A stretch of 64,000 bases of DNA. Source: Centrapalus pauciflorus. Its lineage: Eukaryota; Streptophyta; Magnoliopsida; Asterales; Asteraceae. The DNA lies in contig JAANYP010005919.1 in NCBI GenBank assembly GCA_020465985.1, positions 169,932 through 233,931 on the forward strand, given 5' to 3'. The notes below the pieces were generated by a model that worked only from the letters and a program-made list of their open reading frames with translations, had not been told where the DNA came from and searched no databases. This document shows, piece after piece, positions 1-9,857 of this stretch; position 1 is the first letter of the stretch; each line of letters opens with the position of its first letter. A program made the position numbers and the translations under genes.

Positions 1-2
1 GG

Positions 3-1361
3 CAGGTTGAGTTTAGGATCGACCTAGTTCCCGGGGCCGTTCCTATTGCGCGCACGCCGTATCGGTTAGCTCCTACCGAGATGCGCAAGCTAATGACGCA
101 GCTGCAGGATTTGTTGGATCGCGGGTTTATCCGCCCCAGTTCTTCTCCGTGGGGAGCTCCTGTGCTACTTGTGAAGAAGAAGAACGGGACGACGCGTATG
201 TGTATAGATTATCGAGAGCTTAATAGGGTAACGGTGAAGAACCGTTATCCCTTGCCGAGGATTGATGATCTTTTTGATCACCTTCAGGGGGCGAGTTTCT
301 TTTCGAAGATTGATCTGCGTTCTGGATATCATCAGCTGCGAGTCAGAGACGAGGATGTGCCTAAGACTGCGTTCAGAACCAGATATGGTCACTATGAGTT
401 TTTAGTCATGCCGTTTGGGCTGACTAATGCCCCAGCAGCGTTTACGGACCTCATGAATAGGGTCTGCAGGCCGATGCTCGACCGTTTTGTGATTGTGTTT
501 ATTGACGATATTCTGATCTACTCGAGGAGTAGCTAGGAGCATAGCCAGCATCTGAGAGAGGTCCTGAGTACTTTGCAGCGAGAGAGGCTATACGCCAAGT
601 TTTCGAAGTGTGAGTTCTGGCTTCGAGAGGTGCAGTTCTTAGGGCATGTGGTGTCGAGCGAGGGCGTTAAGGTAGATCCCGCGAAGATTGAGGCGATCAT
701 GAGTTGGGGCCAGCCCACATCTGTGTTGGAGGTTTGCAGTTTCTTGGGTTTGGCAGGGTATTATCGGCGGCTTATCGAGAACTTTTCGCAGATTGCAGTG
801 CCATTGACTTTGTTGACTAGGCAGTCAGTGCCATGCGTGTGGACCGAGGAGCAGGAGAGTGCTTTTCTAGAGTTGAAGAATCGGTTATGTAGGGCTCCGA
901 TTCTAGCGTTGCCAGAGGGTTCCGAGGATTTTGCTGTGTATTGTGATGCTTCCTTCACCGGGTTGGGGTGTGTACTGATGCAGAGAGGCAAGGTGATTGC
1001 TTATGCCTCGAGACAGCTTCGGAGTTATGAGTTGAGTCGGCCGGTGCATGATTTAGAGTTGGACGCCATAGTTTTTGCCTTGAAGATATGGCAGCATTAT
1101 CTTTATGGGACGCGCTTCACAGTGTATACCGATCATAAGAGTTTGCAGTATTTGTTCAGTCAGAAGGAGCTGAACATGAGGCAGAGGCGCAACATGGAGC
1201 TCCTGAAGGATTATGATTGTGACATCCAGTACCACCCGGGGAAAGCTAACGTAGTGGCAGACGCTTTGAGCAGGAGATCTTATGAGCAGACGTTTACGTC
1301 CAGAGCTTCTCGATTAGAGGTCACGTCGACCATGGATATGATAGTCTGCGGTTTAGCCTAG
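3..1361 (+). pseudogene. G1 reverse transcriptase and RNase H (gypsy pol fragment)
   Basis: Encodes the RT and RNase H of a gypsy polyprotein, which copy element RNA into DNA in cytoplasmic particles. The frame is open from base 3, so the domain starts before the window. RT hallmarks are MPFGLTNAPA at about 409-438 and the catalytic FIDD at about 498-509. A TAG at 535-537 interrupts the frame just after the RT palm; the same frame then continues to 1361. The RNase H part shows VYCDAS near 937, YTDHKSLQ near 1126 and the end motif ADALSRR near 1260. GC content is higher than in most of the window. The nonsense codon makes it non-functional as written; read-through is possible but unsupported. 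Confidence 0.88.
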
Positions 1362-1539
1362 GCAGGAGGGTGTTGAAGGCAGAGAATGTGCAGAGAGAGA
1401 GATGAGCTGGTCAGCTGGAGTTGTTGAGCAGAGATGACAGAGAATTGATGGACCCTTCGCGGTCGAGTGTGGGTCCCTCGATAGGGAATTTGAGACATGC
1501 TAATTCTAGATGATTCCATAAGTCTAGATTGTTGATCCA

Positions 1540-2436
1540 TATGGGCACAGAAGATGTACCGAGATCTGCGAGTTCACTATTGGGGCCAGGGAATAAGAGG
1601 ATTGTGGAAAGTATGTGGAGGCTGTATGACGTGTTTAAGGGTTAAGATGAGCATCAGAAGCCTCATGGTAGACTTCAGCCGTTCAGAGATTCCAGAGTGG
1701 AAGTGTGGATATCCCATGGACTTCATAGTGAGACTCCCACGGACTGTTTCGTGGGTGAATGATAGATCTGGGTATTGTTGATCGGCTTTACGAAGAGCGC
1801 CCTTCTTGGCCGTTCGTGGGACTATTTCGATGGACCAGATGGCGCGCCTCTACCTCAGCGAGATTGTTTGCAGCATGCATTTCGAGATCTAGTACGTCTG
1901 ACCGAGATAGCCGATTTGTGTCGCGATTCTGGCAGAGTTTTCAACAGAGAGTTGGGCACCGAGTTCAGCTGAGTACAAACCTACATCCAGCCAGGGGGCC
2001 AGACAAGCGGACTAATAGACTTAGGAGGATATGCTGCGGGCTTGTGTTATTGATTTCGTGGGTCGCTGGGATCTTCATTTGCCGCTAGTCGAGTTTAACG
2101 TATAAAACAGCTACCAACGCATCATTGGCATGCCTCCGTTCGAGGCTCTCTATGGGCGTAAGTGTTTGACTCCGGTATGTTGGGAGAGGATTGGGGCGCG
2201 TCCTATCGCAGGCCAGAGGTTCTTCAGGAGATGAGCACAAGGTCGCTATGATTCAGCAGCGGATTAGGACAGCTCAGAGTCGCCAGAAAAGTTACGCAGA
2301 TCGCCGGATGTCTTAGTTTAAGTTTCAGGTCAGAGACTCCGTGATGTGGAAAGTCTCACCCTGGAAGGGGATTATCCGATTTCGGAGACGAGGTAAGTTG
2401 GGTCCGCGCTATAGGGCCGTTTGAGGTTGTCGAAGA
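1540..2436 (+). pseudogene. G1 integrase, frameshifted remnant
   Basis: Integrase region of the gypsy pol gene, which would insert the cDNA into host chromatin. Fragments occur in all three forward frames: a zinc-binding segment with CMTCLRVK near 1622-1645, a core with DFIVRLPR near 1719, SDRDSRFVSRFW near 1900 and the conserved PPFEALYGRKC near 2131-2163. Where the family motif GQTER (with the catalytic Glu) should be, near 2001, one base is missing and the frame changes. More frameshifts and stops follow (for example TAG at 2315). The stretch 1362-1540 before it, the RNase H-integrase linker, is full of stops. Clearly dead. Confidence 0.8.
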
Positions 2437-2748
2437 TTGGGGATTCAGGCTTATCGTCTGAATGCCTCCAGAGCTGGTCATATTCATAATGCTTTTCATG
2501 TTAGTCATCTCCGTAAGTGTTTAGCCCGTGATGATCAACGAGTACCGTTATCAGAGATTGAGGTTGATGATAGACTTCAGTATGCTGAGCAGGCTGAGGC
2601 AGTGATAGATCGGAAAGTGAAGAGGTTGCGTAATAAAGAGGTTGCATTAGTGTTGATGCAGTGGAAGCACCATAAGGGTACCAGCGCCACATGGGAGCCA
2701 GAGTTAGAGATGCGTAGCCGCTATCCTCACCTCTTTGTTTCGAGCTAG
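2437..2748 (+). pseudogene. G1 integrase C-terminus with chromodomain-like tail
   Basis: This 103-residue open frame carries the integrase C-terminal tether (HIHNAFHVSHLRKCL) followed by a chromodomain-like segment around residues 62-101, with IDRKVKRLRNKEVALV and WEPE motifs. In chromoviruses this domain is thought to steer integration to marked chromatin. It ends at a TAG 36 bases before the LTR, the normal position for the end of gypsy pol. The frame is open but not joined to an intact upstream integrase, so it is a fragment; the first ATG here is accidental. Confidence 0.82.
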
Positions 2749-2770
2749 ATTCTGAGGACAGAATCTTCAT

Positions 2771-2784
2771 AAGGAGGGAGGACT
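2771..2784 (+). other. G1 polypurine tract
   Basis: Purine-rich AAGGAGGGAGGAC lies immediately before the LTR start TGTAACATCC at 2785. This is the expected primer site for plus-strand DNA synthesis in LTR retrotransposons. Confidence 0.75.
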
Positions 2785-3775
2785 TGTAACATCCCATTTT
2801 TGGGATAGGTACGTGGAATTATTTCATTGGATTAATTAATTAATTTGGGACACGGGGGTATAAATTTGAATTTTGGGGTATCGGGATCGGATTTTTGGGT
2901 ATCGGACCGAGTTAAACCTAAAACGTATATATTGTTGGCTCCTTTGTTCTTCAATTCATTCCAAAAGCTAGAGCTAAAGTGTGAGTGTGTGTATGTGATT
3001 CAGCACCATGAATCAGAGATTTAGAGGCTGGAATTGGAACTTCAAGCTGTTGGATCAACCTCAAACTTCTTCCTTTGATTGAATCATATTGAGTAGTTCT
3101 AATTGAGTTAGATTGGTTTAGCTGTTTTCTTGAGTAAATGTCGAGTTGTAATCATGGTTTAAAATTGACCGAAATGAGTTTGGGGGATTGAATCCCTGGT
3201 CTGTGAAAAACAGAGCAGAAATGGCTGCGTGTCGTCCTGGAGCGCGCCGCGCATCCCTTGATGGGGGCCGCGATGTTCTTGGGTTGAGCGCAGGCGGTTT
3301 AGCCTGAGCGCGGCCGCGACCGGAGATCAGCGTGACCGCGACCGCGATGGTAGTGCGGCCGCGAGGCTGCTGGGGTTCCGGGTTGGATTTTGCGGGTTCT
3401 TTGAGTCGTTGTGTCGGGTCTTTGGAGTCTCTGAGTTGTGGGAATAGGTATAGTGTTGGGTTGAGATTGTGATATTGAGTTTTCAGGGTCTCGCGTTGAC
3501 AGGGTAGGAAAGGCAGGAACCGAGATTAGTTTAGCAGGGGCAGGTGGTTGAGTTTGCATGTTTTTGTTGAGATACTTGTACGATTATTTCACTGATATTT
3601 GCATGATCTTTTATTGAGCTTTTTATGAGATATCATGAGTTTTCTTACGAGCTTTTATTGTGATACTATCATGCATGTATTACTGGACTATTGTGAACTT
3701 TATTTTTAATATGAGATTTGAGACACTTGGGCTGTTGAGATACTAAACCGTACGGCTGGGCAGGGGTTGGGTTGC
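2785..3775 (+). repeat. G1 3' LTR, incomplete
   Basis: Begins TGTAACATCCC directly after the polypurine tract. A TATA-like stretch (ACGTATATATTG) lies near 2925-2936. Positions 3235-3390 are strikingly GC- and CpG-rich compared with the AT-rich flanks. The right end is uncertain: no terminal CA with a target-site duplication was found, and the sequence changes character near 3770-3785. Confidence 0.65.
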
Positions 3776-4224
3776 TCCCAATTCCTTCTAAATCATACAT
3801 GAATTAAATTTCAACCCATACATGAATTAGATTTTAACCTACATCCCTAACTAATACTAAAACTACCTTCTACCTTCTACCTTCATCATCAACTATATTA
3901 ACAATTGAAATTTAAATTCCAGTTCCTTCGAATTCCATTATGTAAACCAAACGACACATAAGACTTAATTTCATACTTTATAAAACTTCTATGAAAATAA
4001 GAGTCTCAAGAGAAAGTTATGACGAAAATACAAAGCCCACACACCACAATCAATTTCTTTGTTACTTGTCTCGTCTTCACTTGAATCATTATTATTTGTT
4101 CATTTGTCATGAAATTGACTATACACCAAAAAAAATGCAATATAAACGAATTTATCATGGATAACACGTAATTTGATGTGAAAATCTCTTGGGATGAATG
4201 ATAACAATATACATATATATGGTT
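3776..4224. other. AT-rich non-coding stretch, no gene seen
   Basis: AT-rich DNA with short local repeats (CATACATGAATTA twice near 3799 and 3821; TACCTTC three times near 3866-3882). No convincing reading frame. It may contain a decayed MITE, but I could not pair termini. Confidence 0.4.
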
Positions 4225-4441
4225 AATGTTAAAAAAATCCAATCAACTTTTCTCATTTTCTTAATTAAGTCCCTAAACTTTTTTTTTTAATCGTTTAAGT
4301 CCCTAAACTATGTTTGTCTCATTCAAAAGTATATATTTTTGACTGGCGATTGTATTAAGCGATAAAACACAATAGATAAAACAAAAAAATTAGGGACTTG
4401 ATCGCTAAAATTTGAAAAGATTGTGAGTTTTTTCTAACATT
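4225..4441. mobile_element. MITE-like element with about 55-bp imperfect inverted termini
   Basis: The left end (AATGTTAAAAAAATCC, running on to TTAAGTCCCTAAAC) pairs with the inverted right end (AATGTTAGAAAAAACTC, running on to ATCAAGTCCCTAAT). The arms enclose roughly 100 bases with no coding capacity. Short non-coding DNA with long inverted termini fits a miniature inverted-repeat transposable element. I see no clear target-site duplication, so the superfamily is open. Confidence 0.5.
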
Positions 4442-4460
4442 CTGGACTTGTTTATCTTTT

Positions 4461-4631
4461 CTACTTATTCTTTTTATCAACACGTCTTTTTGCTTCGGCC
4501 TCATCTCTAGCCTGAAGCTGTTCTTGCATATTCTTGTTTTGTTGTTCTGAGTGTTGGGCTAATAGTTGTTGTACCATTTCAAACATTTGCTGAGGGGTCA
4601 TATTGTTGGGAATGTCATCTGATCCTGACAT
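4461..4631 (-). pseudogene. G2 gag N-terminus fragment
   Basis: A 56-codon frame reading left from ATG at 4631 to TAG at 4461. It begins MSGSDDIPNNMTPQQMFEMV and is rich in Gln and charged residues (a possible coiled coil). It sits about 185 bases downstream of a primer-binding site and LTR on the same strand, where gag of a gypsy element starts. It is far shorter than a gag (300 or more residues), and the element stops here beside the MITE-like element, so it is a truncated remnant. Confidence 0.6.
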
Positions 4632-4815
4632 CTTTACTGAAAATTAAAATAACTTAACTATCAGTTTATAGACTTAGATCTATGTACCCTTTTTCCCATC
4701 CTAACAGTCTGTACATCCTATCTCAGTTCAAACCACCTAAATGATTGATACATATGTATTGCTTCAGTTTGAGACCAAGTGTTACTCTCATAATACTTTA
4801 TTCACTCAAACTATG

Positions 4816-4828
4816 GGCTCTGATACCA
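4816..4828 (-). other. G2 primer-binding site (initiator tRNA-Met)
   Basis: On the minus strand this reads TGGTATCAGAGCC, complementary to the 3' end of plant initiator tRNA-Met, three bases beyond the LTR end. It fixes the orientation of G2 (minus) and identifies the flanking LTR as a 5' LTR. Confidence 0.85.
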
Positions 4829-6093
4829 TCCTGTGAAGGCCACTCCTTACGGGGCAGTCCTCAGAGTCTAGGTCCCACATCATGTAACACGATATCAATC
4901 ATAACTAAGATAGAGTAATTATATTGCGGAATTTCAAATTACAAGTACAAAATGTTAGGATAAGTTTAATACAATTTTAGTTCAGAATTACAGATTTCAA
5001 ATTAAACTTATAAATGGTACAATACTAATCTAATTCATGTCTTCATACAATCAAATCAAATCTACCCAGACCACCACAATTATTGTCTGCCAATCAGTAC
5101 CGAAGGTTTGTTAAGTAGTGGTCTATAGAAAACTTCAATTTTGATTCTTGAAAGACCTAAAAACTAGGTCCAGCAGGTGCTTTTCCTTTATTTTTTCCTG
5201 TAAAAAGGTTAAACAACAACTATAAGCAATGCTTAGTGAGAATATAGATTTTCAGATTACATGCATTGTCAAGCGGATCATGGGTCTAGCGTGATATGTC
5301 TTGACTGCCGCTACAGCCACACATGATTGAGACATAGTAGTCATAGAGTCGGATGATGTTCACGCCACGCTCACGCTTTAATTGTGGGGATCAGCCACAT
5401 ACTGAGCTAGCTACCAGTAAATCAACATGGTGGAACATCGGAGTATCATTACCAAGTTCAATAGAACTGGTGAAATAGCATGGTCTAGAACAATAGACCG
5501 TCAGGGCTAATCATTCTAAGCTGAATTGATATGTCAAAAGTGCGAGCAATAGTGAAAGCATAAGTCATCAAGGTCATGATAGCAATAATCTCATAGCAAT
5601 ATCTGAAATGAACTGTAAATTCAATGTCATGCGAAATGATAAATCAAATAGCTATCATGATCCACACGGCATCACCGAACCATGGTGAGCACATGTCACA
5701 ATCCAGCTGATCATATATGAATGTCAAATTAATCTATCATCAACAATATGTCTCAACCGGAAATCTCGCATGTAATGCTAAATATCTATAACTCACAGGT
5801 TCTTGTGGTCTTTATCAAGCAGATTTAAAATCCACCACCTGAGTTATCTCAGGATTTTATCTTTAAATCTTTGTCAATCTGATGTCTGTCAATTCTTTTC
5901 AATTCTGTGACCCGCTTTCAATATCTTTAAATCTTTAGATCTTTGTTCAGAATTAGTCTGAACCTGTCCAGAATTATATCATAGCAGTATCATTAGCTTT
6001 TAGCTTTAAAATCTTTATTTAATCTGATTCTGATAACTGATAACTCATCAATCATTTATTTGTTCATTTTCTTTGTTTCTTTGAATTCTCAAA

Positions 6094-6095
<2 letters not shown>

Positions 6096-6168
<73 letters not shown>
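6096..6168. repeat. (TA)n microsatellite in G2 LTR
   Basis: About 36 uninterrupted TA units. The apparent protein here is only an Ile-Tyr repeat and is not a gene. Confidence 0.95.
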
Positions 6169-6171
<3 letters not shown>

Positions 6172-6261
6172 TATTGCTTCATTTATTAATCTTTCATCAT
6201 AAATTCATGGGTATTGCAATTTATAAAATATCATTTATTTTTTATTTTAATTTATCAAAAT

Positions 6262-6482
6262 AGGACATCCGGATTCGGACCATCCGAACTGGGCTTGTCC
6301 GAATTGTGTCATTTGAATTGCATAATCCGAAGTAGGTCATCCGGATTGGTTCATCCGAATTCACACCCATCCGGAACATAGGATCCGAAATGGATCCGAA
6401 TTAGGCTTCATCCGAAGTAGACCCACAATAGATCCGAAATGGGCATTCCATCTGAATTCGGTCCCAACCGAATTCGGATCCT
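6262..6482 (-). repeat. Degenerate ATCCGAA repeat block in G2 LTR
   Basis: About fifteen scattered copies of (A/C)ATCCGAA or TCCGGATT-type words within 220 bases. The block lies next to the (TA)n tract on its 5' side in the LTR sense. Confidence 0.75.
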
Positions 6483-7439
6483 TATACTTAGAAATTTCCA
6501 GCTTTTGTTCTTGGTGTTCTAACTTATCTTCATATGGATTTTACCAAAAATCTACTAAACATATATTTTATTAACATGCAACTTAAGAATAAGTTATATT
6601 ATCATTATTAGGTTGTTTTTATACTATTTTCCCTATCATTAACAACTTGAATCGTCCATAGTTGTCCAAAAAAATCAAAACTTTTGTCAAGAACACAAAA
6701 TTTTCTCAAAAACTCAGATTTTTGCTTAGTTTGAACGATCCAACCTGAAATTTTTGTTTTTGTAACATCTAAATACTTAAATACATGATTATCTATCGAA
6801 AATTTACACATGCAACATATAAATTTCATGTTTTGATAATAGGTTTCGGTTTTTCACAAAATCGAACCAAACTCGTAATATTTCGAAATTTAAGTCAAGT
6901 ATTACCTCAAAATATTGCAAATTCTTGTTATTTGATGTTTCTTGTAAACTTCTTTGGTCTTGAATCTTCAATTAATACAAGAATTAAGGAATTCTTGATA
7001 ATTTCTTGAGGAAGTCATAGGTTAGAGAGAGAAGGAAGAGAGAGAGTTAATTTTGGTGTTTAAAGATCATTAAATCTCATTTTGAGGTTTATATATTCAC
7101 TTTGATAAATACCCATTTAACCCCCCTACACTTTTTTATAATACATCTCTTTTAATTTTTATCATCTAATAATTTATGACAATCAAATAATTTAACTAAA
7201 TAATATCATACTTAATTAAATTACAAATCAAATAATGTTATAAAATTACATTATTGGCTCAAAATCAGATAATTAAGTTTAGCTAAAAGCTAGGTTGTTA
7301 CATCAAATCACATAAGTAATTTGGATTTTTCTGATTTTTCGAAAAAAGTGGTGTTCTTCACGTTTTTGTCTATTTTTGTGATTTTAATCTGAAATTAGAC
7401 AAAGTTGTTTCTCAAAAAGTGAATTTGAGTGAAAACCGA

Positions 7440-8065
7440 ACCTTCGGTATTTTGAGTTCAATTTATCCAATTTTGATGAAAAGTTCGAATTCTGACTTGG
7501 ATTTATTCAAAACCTGTTCAAACTCGGTTATTGTATCATTCGAGTTTTATCAAGTATTAACCGAGTTTGATCCTAATAATGACCGAGTTTGATCATTGGT
7601 TGATCGAGTTTGACCATTGGTTGATCGAGTTTGTCTCTTTATCATTCGAGTTTATTCATAAGTCAACCGAGTTTGATAAAGAATCAATTGAGTTTGGACA
7701 TTGTTCATTCGAGATTCTTTATTCCTTAGTTGAGATTGGTCTTATTTCACTCGAGTTTGAGTATTATTCACCCGAGTTTGATTCTTAAACACTCGAGTTT
7801 CATCATTAACCATCCAAGCTTATTTCTTTAATCAACCGAGTTGGATATAAAGACAAACGAGTTTCATAAGGTTTCAATCGACATTGATCCTTCTTAATTC
7901 GAGTTTAGTCATTCAATAGTCGAGTTTGTCAACTCATCATTCGAGTTGGCTACTTCATTGATCGAGATTTTTCATGCTTCAATCGAATTTAGTAATTCAG
8001 GCTTCGAGTTTAATTAAGGTTCATCCGAGTTTCATCATTAATCATCCGAGTTTCATCATTAATCA
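7440..8065 (+). repeat. CGAGTTT repeat array in element D
   Basis: Roughly 25 degenerate units spaced about 22-24 bases, each with (T/C)CGAGTTT followed by GATCATT- or CATCATT-like sequence. It lies upstream of the gag-like frame. A related array in the same sense relative to its element occurs in element C at 57150-57790. The open frame 7567-7788 through this array is a by-product of the repeat period. Confidence 0.85.
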
Positions 8066-8125
8066 TTCACCTTTCATTCTAATTTTTAACTATATGACCT
8101 TTGTTACTTCAGTTGGTCATAACTT

Positions 8126-9148
8126 TTGACTGGAACATCGTTACAAGGCCTACCATACGTCAAATCGAAGCTTGAACCGAGATCTACGATTTCTAGATCG
8201 GGCGAAGCTGGTTCAAGCAATTTTCGAGGCCTAATTAGACTCCTGAAAAAAAGTTACAGACATTCTTCTGCAGAAAAGTTGAAATTTCAACGTCAAAAAG
8301 TCAATTCAGAGTTGATTTTCAACAAGTTATCATTCCCCGATAAATCTTTGAGAGCTTCAATCAGTAAATCGCTCAAAATTCCATTAAAAGATCTTGGAAG
8401 TTCAATATTAGCAATTCAAAATGGCAAATGATCATAATCAGTTTTTGAATCTTACAAAGTCTGAGCTAATTATCAAACTTACTGAATCGGAACAGATTTG
8501 TAAGAACAATTATGACATTCTTGTTCAATTAAATACAGATAAAGCTTTTGCTTTACATGATGTCGAGAGATTGAAAGAACAAGTTTTAAATTTTGAAGAA
8601 AACTAGAAAGTATTGAATTCTGAGATTTCTATGCTTAAATTAAGAACATCTGAATTATCAAAAGAACTTGACGATTCTAAACAAGAGAATTTTCATAATG
8701 CAACTCAACTGAAATATTTTTTGCCTGAACGATCTGATCTTTACAAGAAAGTTAAAGATCGTGAAGCAACACTTTCAAAGACAAATCATTCTGATCAAAA
8801 TTATGTTTCAAACAATTCTGAAGAATTTTTTGCTCTTGAAACTGAGTTTTCGTTAACTAAAGATTTATTTGAGAAGGAAAGAAATGAGTTCTTACCTAAA
8901 GAACAAGATTTCAAAGCAAAACTTAAATTGTTTGAAGATGAAAGAAATTCATATTTGGTCAATATTAAAGGATTAGAAGATCAAGTCGTTGATATTTCAA
9001 AACAATTTACTGTTTCCCCATCATCAAATAAATCAGAGGTTAATGTTCCTTCAGATTGTTTAAAACATAAAGTTGATCATTCTGATTTATCTTCAAAAAG
9101 TGTTAAGAATCTAGCTAAACCTCTTAAGCTTGATTCAACTTTATATCT
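8126..9148 (+). pseudogene. Element D gag-like coiled-coil ORF, disrupted
   Basis: Two overlapping frames (8126-8431 and from 8421) encode Lys/Glu-rich protein. The second continues to the insertion point of element A with one TAG at 8604. The segment with DKAFALHDVERLKEQV and ERSDLYKKVKDRE resembles the coiled-coil region of element C gag (DKALALRAVSDLQDKE and ERTKLYEKIKKMED). The product would be the C-terminal, self-associating part of gag. The capsid core is absent. The frame is cut at 9148 and the remainder resumes at 39184. Confidence 0.65.
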
Positions 9149-9770
9149 TGTTGGGAAATAATCTAAGTATGTCAAGCAGTTAGTTAGATTTCTCAAGCTG
9201 TTAGTAGTATTTCTGTGTAAGTACAAAGTTCGAGCTGCCAGTTCAACATACTCAAGCTGCTAGTTGAAAAGTTCAAGCTGCTCAACAGATTAATAACAGA
9301 AAGTGCTGAAATTCAGGAAGTGATATATATATTTCAAGATTTGATGATCTTCCAAGCATATCTACTACCAGAGAAATCAGAGTCCGTCAAGGAAACAAAT
9401 CAGAGGCTATAAATATAGATAGACTAGGTCTTTCTATTGAAAGTGTGTATGCAAGGCCTGTAATCGTAGTGCTTTATTGTAATTGCTTTCTGATAAGTTT
9501 CTTAAGCCTCTAAGGTTGTAAAACCCTAAGAACAATTAGTGTTCTTCGTCTAATCAAATAGATTAGAGGTGATTGTAATCAGAGATTTTTGCAATATAAA
9601 GGTTTTGATATTGGTTATAATATCTGTTCTTTACTGTTCTGAAAGTTTTCTTAAAACAGTTAAGTGTTATTCCGCAAACTTCTTAATTGGGCTTTGATTC
9701 AAAACAAGGTTATTAGTTTAAACTCTGATTTATTGAAACTAGTTAATCTTAGGTGATTTTGATCTTGACA
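9149..9770 (+). repeat. Element A 5' LTR (622 bp)
   Basis: Begins TGTTGGGAAATAATC and ends GATCTTGACA, followed after two bases by the primer-binding site. It contains five spaced copies of a CAAGCTG(C/T)TAGTT-like word and a TATA box at 9409-9416. Confidence 0.95.
9409..9416 (+). promoter_or_regulatory. LTR TATA box, element A 5' LTR
   Basis: TATAAATA inside the 5' LTR; the same sequence is at 38821-38828 in the 3' LTR. This is the expected core promoter for element RNA, with start about 30 bases downstream (inference). Confidence 0.6.
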
Positions 9771-9772
9771 AG

Positions 9773-9785
9773 TGGTATCAGAGCC
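9773..9785 (+). other. Element A primer-binding site
   Basis: TGGTATCAGAGCC two bases after the 5' LTR, matching initiator tRNA-Met. A second, damaged copy lies in the duplicated segment near 11541, where 11 bases within the site are missing. Confidence 0.9.
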
Positions 9786-9857
9786 ACAGGTTTTATTTGT
9801 TATTATTTGTTTTCAAAGTCAGAAACTTTCTTTGTTTAAAATTTTGTTATTTCTGCA

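Larger units (their letters stand above)
1..3775 (+). mobile_element. Ty3/gypsy chromovirus-like element G1, 3' portion
   Basis: The window opens inside the pol gene of a Ty3/gypsy retrotransposon and runs through reverse transcriptase, RNase H, integrase and a C-terminal chromodomain-like segment, then a polypurine tract and an LTR beginning TGTAACATCC. Integrase after RT-RNase H is the gypsy order, and the chromodomain places it among plant chromoviruses, probably the Tekay/Del side (inference). The coding region is broken by a nonsense codon and several frameshifts. The LTR fades into unrelated sequence near 3775, so its 3' end is truncated or unrecognised. The 5' part lies outside the window. 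Confidence 0.85.
4832..7302 (-). repeat. G2 5' LTR (2.47 kb)
   Basis: Read on the minus strand it starts TGTAACAACC at 7302 and ends TTCACA at 4832, followed by the primer-binding site. Its length and layout match the two other large LTRs in the window (13332-24548 without its insert, and 47958-50410): a block of short CGAA-containing repeats, then a long (TA)n tract, then an AT-rich 3' half. No open frame of note. The right flank (TCAAA) has no matching duplication on the left because the element is truncated. Confidence 0.8.
7303..9148 (+). mobile_element. Element D, 5' portion (copia-derived, pol-less)
   Basis: Left part of a copia-type element whose right part is at 39184-40822; copia element A splits it. 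It holds a leader, a CGAGTTT repeat array and a coiled-coil gag-like region. Rejoining the flanks of A puts gag-like sequence next to WVPK-repeat sequence, the order seen at the end of gag in element C. No capsid core, protease, integrase or RT is present in either part, so D looks non-autonomous. Its 5' LTR is missing; the sequence abuts the G2 LTR at 7302. Confidence 0.6.

Noticed and set aside
7567..7788. ORF with repeating EFD-type units
   Set aside because: It follows the period of the CGAGTTT array and has no start context or homologue; the array is non-coding leader.
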